Part shown: positions 23,329-26,807 of the stretch, one piece after another
Layout: each line of letters starts with the position of its first letter
Position numbering within the stretch: the first letter of the stretch is position 1
Assembly: GCF_031551385.1 (NCBI RefSeq)
Contig: NZ_JAVBNS010000133.1
Span: 1-26,807, forward strand
Source: Anaerosporobacter sp031551385
GTDB taxonomy: Bacteria; Bacillota; Clostridia; Lachnospirales; Lachnospiraceae
Length of the DNA: 26,807 nucleotides
Reading direction: 5' to 3'
Notes under the pieces: generated by a model
The model's input: only the letters and a program-made list of their open reading frames with translations
What the model was told of the DNA's origin: nothing
The model's database searches: none
Translations under genes and position numbers: made by a program

Positions 23329-23811
23329 CTATTTTTTCATCACTTCATCTTCCCACCTACCAATCGCATAAACCAACTTGTTCTGCGCAAAACACCAATA
23401 ATCAGAATAAGGTTCTTCTTCAAGAATAATTTTCCTACAAGCCGATATTAGACATGCTAAATTGCTATGCTTATGTTTCTTCAACTCTTCTTTTTCTTGC
23501 TCCAATTTAGCCCTTCTACGTGCTTGTGCTATACTTCTCTTTTGCTCTTCCGTGAGTTCTCCTGTTGTTCCTCCAAGAATTGCAAATGCTTCCTTGAAGT
23601 CGCAATTCTCCATTCTCTGAACGAAATCAATCTGATCTAATCGTTCATGGCATTGACCAAAACAATATACATGGTCATTCCAAACTTTCATTGATGAGGT
23701 TTTCTCTTCATGGAAGGGGCATCTGCAAAATCCTCTTGAATTAACTGTTATTCCATATCTTGATAGCACTTCTCTCATGGGAATGGTTCGCTTGATTTCT
23801 TCCTTTGTCAT
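23329..23811 (-). CDS. CHC2 zinc-finger primase domain protein
   Basis: 160 aa. The CHC2 zinc module of DnaG-type primases is complete: VLSRYGITVN, then CRCPFHEEKTSSMKVW and YCFGQCH, then the helical AFAILGG. After it comes a charged coiled segment (EEQKRSIAQARRRAKLEQEK) but no TOPRIM domain, so it lacks the polymerising core and must act with a partner, most likely the adjacent DUF927 protein. Its ATG overlaps the previous stop (ATGA), with AAGGAG 10 nt upstream. Confidence 0.88.
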   Translation of the reverse strand: MTKEEIKRTIPMREVLSRYGITVNSRGFCRCPFHEEKTSSMKVWNDHVYCFGQCHERLDQIDFVQRMENCDFKEAFAILGGTTGELTEEQKRSIAQARRRAKLEQEKEELKKHKHSNLACLISACRKIILEEEPYSDYWCFAQNKLVYAIGRWEDEVMKK

Positions 23812-24137
23812 TTGGAACCAACTCCTTTGTACGGTTCAGGGAGTGGTTGCCATGCGATAACGTGTTCGTAAATTCTGTAATTGAAAGTTCCACCAAAGTA
23901 TGGTGTACAAAATCCATGCTCTTCTTCAAAATTGCAAACCCAAGTCGCTATATTGTCGCAAACGATAACTTGTTGTTTATTGCTAGGAAGTCTCTCGCTA
24001 CATGAAATCCAGTTGTCTTGTTCAACCGTAGGTTGTTCGGCTATTAATCCATATAAAAACAATACTGTTGAATCTTGACTTGGTCCGAATTTTTCAAGTA
24101 AATATTTCTCAAACTTATCAGTATCAATTAATCTCAT
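23808..24137 (-). CDS. DUF551-domain phage protein
   Basis: 109 aa from ATG 24137, with GGGAGG at 7-nt spacing; a GTG two codons earlier is disfavoured. The N-terminus is a short helix (MRLIDTDKFEKYLLEKFG) followed by the DUF551 pattern WISCSERLPSNKQQVIVCD and VIAWQPLPEPYKG. DUF551 proteins are common phage early proteins of unknown activity. It sits between the nuclease and primase genes and overlaps the latter, so it belongs to the replication operon. Confidence 0.8.
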   Translation of the reverse strand: MRLIDTDKFEKYLLEKFGPSQDSTVLFLYGLIAEQPTVEQDNWISCSERLPSNKQQVIVCDNIATWVCNFEEEHGFCTPYFGGTFNYRIYEHVIAWQPLPEPYKGVGSK

Positions 24138-24139
24138 CT

Positions 24140-24769
24140 TCACACCTCCCGTGAAAGTATCTCAACAATCATCTTCCCTGTATGAGCCTTATCACAAAAG
24201 AGCCACTTAACTCCATATTTTTCAGTCATGGTTTCCATAATGTCAGCAATTTGATTTCCTGTCATAGGACTCTTCTTAAATTTAATTTTATTTTGCTTTA
24301 GATAATTAATAGCCGAACCAACCTCATATTTGGGGTCAAACCCTGCCAACTTCTTAATTTCTTTCTCCCACGCTTTAATCCGTGGATTACCCCATGAACG
24401 CACATCATCTATAGTCTTGATATGGTTACTATGCTCACATAGGATTATTAGTTGGATTCCGTTATTTTGAGCCAAAATGCATTCGTCACGGAATCGTGCA
24501 TGTGACTTACCTACAAGATTATTGTATATTTCAGCTAAATCCTTCTTGGTATCTACTGATATTGTGTATGTACCCAAAAAGTCCATTTTCTTTAAGTCAG
24601 TATTTCTTTTAGATTTTCTATTGATAACATCTTGCGTTCTTTCGTTCATTAGCACATAATCTCCAACTGGCAATGGAACTCTCATAACTTCAATTCCTTG
24701 TCCCTTAAACCAATCGTTTTTGACAATGTGCTTCCCTAGTGTCTGTCCTTTATCTTCAAGGATAATCAA
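24140..24769 (-). CDS. ERCC4-type nuclease
   Basis: 209 aa from TTG 24769 (AGGAG 9 nt upstream; no in-frame ATG or GTG fits better). It has an XPF/ERCC4-like core: LPVGDYVLM, then SVDTKKDLAEIYNNL and ARFRDECILAQNNGIQLIIL with CEH, corresponding to the G-D-x(n)-E/D-R-K-x3-D nuclease fold. A C-terminal helical region (VGSAINYLKQNKIKFKKSPM, ETMTEKYGVKWLFC) follows. Probably processes branched or single-strand/double-strand junctions in phage recombination alongside RecT. First gene of the left replication block; a 9-bp hairpin with one mismatch lies in its leader (24799-24822). Confidence 0.82.
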   Translation of the reverse strand: MIILEDKGQTLGKHIVKNDWFKGQGIEVMRVPLPVGDYVLMNERTQDVINRKSKRNTDLKKMDFLGTYTISVDTKKDLAEIYNNLVGKSHARFRDECILAQNNGIQLIILCEHSNHIKTIDDVRSWGNPRIKAWEKEIKKLAGFDPKYEVGSAINYLKQNKIKFKKSPMTGNQIADIMETMTEKYGVKWLFCDKAHTGKMIVEILSREV

Positions 24770-24883
24770 TATATCACGCTCCTATTTCTGTTTTTCAAGG
24801 AGTGCCGTAACACCCCTTGAGTGATAACTTTTAGTTTAGTCATAATCTCAAGTGCATTTTCTATCGTCACTATCATTCAATAA

Positions 24884-24912
24884 TTGACATTTAGCGCCAA
24901 CAAATATATAAT
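24884..24912 (+). promoter_or_regulatory. consensus promoter of the plus-strand gene
   Basis: Perfect TTGACA (24884-24889), 17-nt spacer, perfect TATAAT (24907-24912). Predicted transcript start near 24919, 19 nt before the TTG start codon. No operator-like repeat overlaps it, so constitutive expression in the lysogen is expected. Confidence 0.85.
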
Positions 24913-24937
24913 GTCTTACAATAGGGGGAATCATATA

Positions 24938-25228
24938 TTGAAAAATAGCATATTAGTAAAAGAATTATTAAAACTGGACATTTATCAAATTTCATATGAC
25001 AACAACGAGCAAATATATGAGAATGATATTGTTATTCGTGACCAAAATAATGTAATTAGAAAAGTTATCACAAATAATATTGAAGATGATGAAATAAGAC
25101 TTATCTTGCAAGCTAAACAAACATCATTTTTAAAATCAATTAAATCTATGCTTTCATTTTTCACAGTACTTACCGCAATTGGAATTACTATATATGTGTT
25201 TTATTTGCTTCTGCTGTTGTCAAAATAA
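24938..25228 (+). CDS. tail-anchored small membrane protein, lone plus-strand prophage gene
   Basis: 96 aa from TTG 24938, placed by GGGGG 9 nt upstream and by the promoter, whose start point lies after the upstream in-frame TTG and ATG codons. The N-terminal ~65 residues are soluble and charged (LVKELLKLDIYQISYDNNEQ, ENDIVIRDQNNVIRKVITNN), followed by a Lys-rich juxtamembrane stretch and one membrane span (~70-93: FFTVLTAIGITIYVFYLLLL). It sits opposite to all neighbours with its own promoter and terminator, the pattern of a lysogen-expressed moron gene. Possible roles are superinfection exclusion or host-cell modulation; no family recognised. Confidence 0.7.
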   Translation: MKNSILVKELLKLDIYQISYDNNEQIYENDIVIRDQNNVIRKVITNNIEDDEIRLILQAKQTSFLKSIKSMLSFFTVLTAIGITIYVFYLLLLLSK

Positions 25229-25257
25229 TGTGCAATAAATAATACATAGAATTAAAG

Positions 25258-25286
25258 AGTCTGCTGTTGCTAGTAGGCTTTTTCTT
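25258..25286 (+). terminator. intrinsic terminator of the plus-strand gene
   Basis: AGTCTGCT (25258-25265) pairs with AGTAGGCT (25272-25279), including two G-T pairs, with a 6-nt loop, followed by TTTTCTT. About 30 bp past the stop codon. Confidence 0.7.
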
Positions 25287-25306
25287 GTCTAATTTCTTCT
25301 CAAGTC

Positions 25307-25738
25307 TTAATTAAATGGCAATTCTTCATCTAAACCATCTGGGATATTCATAAAACCATCGCCAACTGCTTGGCTTGGACTTGGTCTGCCACCACCTTGA
25401 TTAGAAGATTCCCCATCTTTTCTACTTTCAAGAAAATCTAATTCATCAATTACAACCTCAGTTGTATAAACTTTCTGACCCTCTTTATTTGTGTAGTTTC
25501 CAGTTTGGATATGTCCTACAACACCGAATTTATTTCCTTGAGAGATATACTTTTCAATTAATTCTGCTATCTTACCAAATGCTAGCAAATTGATAAAATC
25601 AGCTGTCTGTTCTCCATCTCTTTTGAATTTTCTATCAACCGCCATCGTTACTCTTGCAATAGCCATTGAATTTTCGCCTTGTGAGTAACGCACTTCTGGA
25701 TCTCTTGTTGCTCTTCCAATTAACATTGACTTGTTCAT
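25307..25738 (-). CDS. ssb: single-stranded DNA-binding protein
   Basis: 143 aa from ATG 25738 (AGGAGG 9 nt upstream). The OB-fold SSB pattern is clear: NKSMLIGRATRDPEVRYSQG, ARVTMAVDRKF, ADFINLLAFGKIAELIEKYI, and the QTGNYTNKEGQKVYTTEVVI strand, then a short disordered Gly/Ser linker and the acidic tip GLDEELPFN. It coats single-stranded DNA and recruits partners through that tip. It lies between the RecT/hydrolase pair and the nuclease, within the recombination module. Confidence 0.96.
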   Translation of the reverse strand: MNKSMLIGRATRDPEVRYSQGENSMAIARVTMAVDRKFKRDGEQTADFINLLAFGKIAELIEKYISQGNKFGVVGHIQTGNYTNKEGQKVYTTEVVIDELDFLESRKDGESSNQGGGRPSPSQAVGDGFMNIPDGLDEELPFN

Positions 25739-25778
25739 GTTCCTAATCCTCCTATATAAATTTCCAAAACTCCCTACT

Positions 25779-26523
25779 TCAGAATGAACAAACATTCAAA
25801 TCGATGTTCAATCCCTTATTTGCTGCAACAACATTCACCCCATCACCACAGACCTCTTGAACCTCTGCAACCATCGTTTTCTCATTCGAATTGCTATCCG
25901 ACAAATGGAGCAGAATCACATTTGAAAGACAGCTTGTCTTATTAGCTTCTATAGCCTGTTTACAAGTTTCAAGATTCATATGCGTTTGAACAACACGATT
26001 TCGTAATGAGTTGTTGTAGCTCTGATCAATTAGTTCCGTGATATGATTACACTCAATCATGATTGTATTGAGTTTCTTGCTTTTAAATGTGTATGGGATA
26101 TATAGCAGGTCTGTTACAAATAACAACGTTCCAATATCCTCATGCTTTATTAGATAGCCATAACACTCTATATCCTTGTCATGCGGCACATTAAAGGGTG
26201 TAACTATAAAGTTGCCAACCTTAATGGCTTTCAAAGGTTCTATGACTTTTGTACGCTCTCCAGTAATCGTTTCAACTGCATGTTGAGTTTGAAAAGCTGA
26301 ATAAACTGTTATTCCTCGTTTTATGTATTCTCCAGTGTATTTTGAGTGGTCAATCAAGGTGTTCGTGAGTAATCAAACAACCACTTATCTTACTAACATT
26401 GAAATTTATTGCTTCATTCACCGACTTGAAATTGCAACCACATTCAAGTAATAAAGCTTCATTGTCGTTTTCTAAGATGTAACCATTCCCTTTACTTCCA
26501 CTGCTGATAACTTTTAACACCAT
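25779..26523 (-). pseudogene. metallo-beta-lactamase-fold hydrolase, frameshifted in its active site
   Basis: About 247 codons once repaired. Start ATG 26523, with GAGGGTGA upstream. The first part (VLKVISSGSKGNGYILEN) runs into the metal-binding motif THEHLDH, but TCAA is duplicated in tandem (26350-26357, plus strand), so the frame ends right after HEHLD. The second frame resumes with DHSKYTGEYIKRG. Remaining motifs are intact: VTPFNVPHDKD, LFVTDLLYI and LLHLSDSNSNEK. It resembles YycJ/WalJ-type or phage MBL nucleases often located by recT and ssb. A TTG just at the break could restart the second half, but without the first His pair it would lack activity. Confidence 0.85.
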
Positions 26524-26564
26524 ATAATAATCACCCTCTTTCAATTTAACTAACTAGTTTTTTA

Positions 26565-26807
26565 TTACTGGTTTATCCAATCAGGCTCCTCACTTGTATC
26601 CTTATCCTTCTTGTTAGTAGCCTCATTTGGTTCATCAACTATTTTACCATCGACAATGTTATCATCATTAGGAAATTCCATTGCATTTGCTGTACTTGCA
26701 ATTTCTTCTTCAATCGTCTGTTGTCTGTCACTTTCATTATCAACATACAATGGATTCCCACTTTCATCGAGTACAGCCATATCTTTAGTAAATGCTTCTT
26801 CCATTTC
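26565..26807 (-). CDS. recT: RecT-family recombinase, C-terminal part (cut by window edge)
   Basis: The frame is open to the right edge (the base triplet beyond the visible Met encodes Glu). The visible 80 residues (EMEEAFTKDMAVLDESGNPL, then an acidic Glu/Asp/Asn-rich tail ending in EEPDWINQ) fit the end of phage RecT proteins, whose last conserved helix reads like S-I-E-M-x-x-A-F. Order recT, MBL hydrolase, ssb is common in Clostridial phages and supports the call. RecT anneals single-stranded DNA. Identification rests on context and a short match. Confidence 0.6.
   Translation of the reverse strand, partial: EMEEAFTKDMAVLDESGNPLYVDNESDRQQTIEEEIASTANAMEFPNDDNIVDGKIVDEPNEATNKKDKDTSEEPDWINQ

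Larger units (their letters stand above)
11580..26807. mobile_element. prophage or phage-derived element (left part)
   Basis: A continuous block of phage-type genes, nearly all minus strand. It contains RecT, SSB, ERCC4 nuclease, CHC2 primase, DUF927 helicase, small phage proteins, ASCH protein, two DNA methylases, a PP-loop enzyme and two site-specific recombinases. The left boundary is taken near 11690, where a truncated host-like membrane gene abuts the serine recombinase. The right end is outside the window. No structural, packaging or lysis gene is seen. Confidence 0.85.

Noticed and set aside
24799..24822. CAAGGAGTG/CACCCCTTG hairpin as a terminator
   Set aside because: The stem has a mismatch and neither strand has a U-run on its 3' side; it is noted only as a leader hairpin of the nuclease gene.
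1..26807. CRISPR arrays or regularly spaced repeats
   Set aside because: No series of direct repeats with unique spacers of constant length was seen; the only long repeat is the 32-bp pair.

Overview
The window looks like a chromosome segment of a low-GC Gram-positive anaerobe, most likely a cellulolytic Lachnospiraceae/Clostridia member. The basis is AT-rich sequence, strong AGGAGG-type ribosome sites, a secreted GH5 cellulase, a Tn916-family integrase and prophage genes typical of Clostridia. Species cannot be named from the sequence alone.

Layout. (1) 1-660: a low-molecular-weight protein tyrosine phosphatase gene on the minus strand. (2) 631-4704: a decayed 4-kb integrative element bounded by a perfect 32-bp direct repeat that covers the start codon and first nine codons of that phosphatase. 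It holds a Tn916-type integrase broken by three stop codons, an intact excisionase, a zinc-ribbon membrane protein, three small proteins and an IS91-type transposase fragment. (3) 4785-11369: host genes: a DUF2971 protein, an AraC regulator divergent from a secreted ricin-lectin/GH5 endoglucanase, a ParE/Phd toxin-antitoxin pair, a GyrI-like protein beside a WYL regulator, and tRNA-Thr(CGT). (4) 11580-26807, running off the right edge: a prophage or phage-derived element. It begins in what looks like the cut 3' end of a host membrane gene. All genes but one lie on the minus strand.

Read in the direction of transcription (right to left), the prophage encodes RecT (partial), a frameshifted metallo-beta-lactamase-fold protein, SSB, an ERCC4-type nuclease, a DUF551 protein, a CHC2 primase zinc domain, a DUF927 helicase, a run of small phage proteins, an ASCH-domain protein, a D12-class adenine methylase, a PP-loop (PAPS reductase-like) enzyme, a C5 cytosine methylase, a tyrosine recombinase, a 49-aa SHOCT-like protein and a large serine recombinase. 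So it is a recombination/replication module plus a DNA-modification module, ending in two unrelated site-specific recombinases. No capsid, terminase, tail or lysis gene is visible here.

Most notable points: the promoter-replacing integration into the 5' end of the phosphatase gene; the single plus-strand prophage gene with a consensus promoter (TTGACA-17-TATAAT), a TTG start, a C-terminal membrane anchor and its own terminator; the identical SSB-like tail EELPFN on both the helicase and SSB; a 4-bp tandem duplication inside the HxHxDH active site of the metallo-hydrolase gene; and two abutting perfect palindromes just upstream of the cytosine methylase, which has no clear ribosome site.
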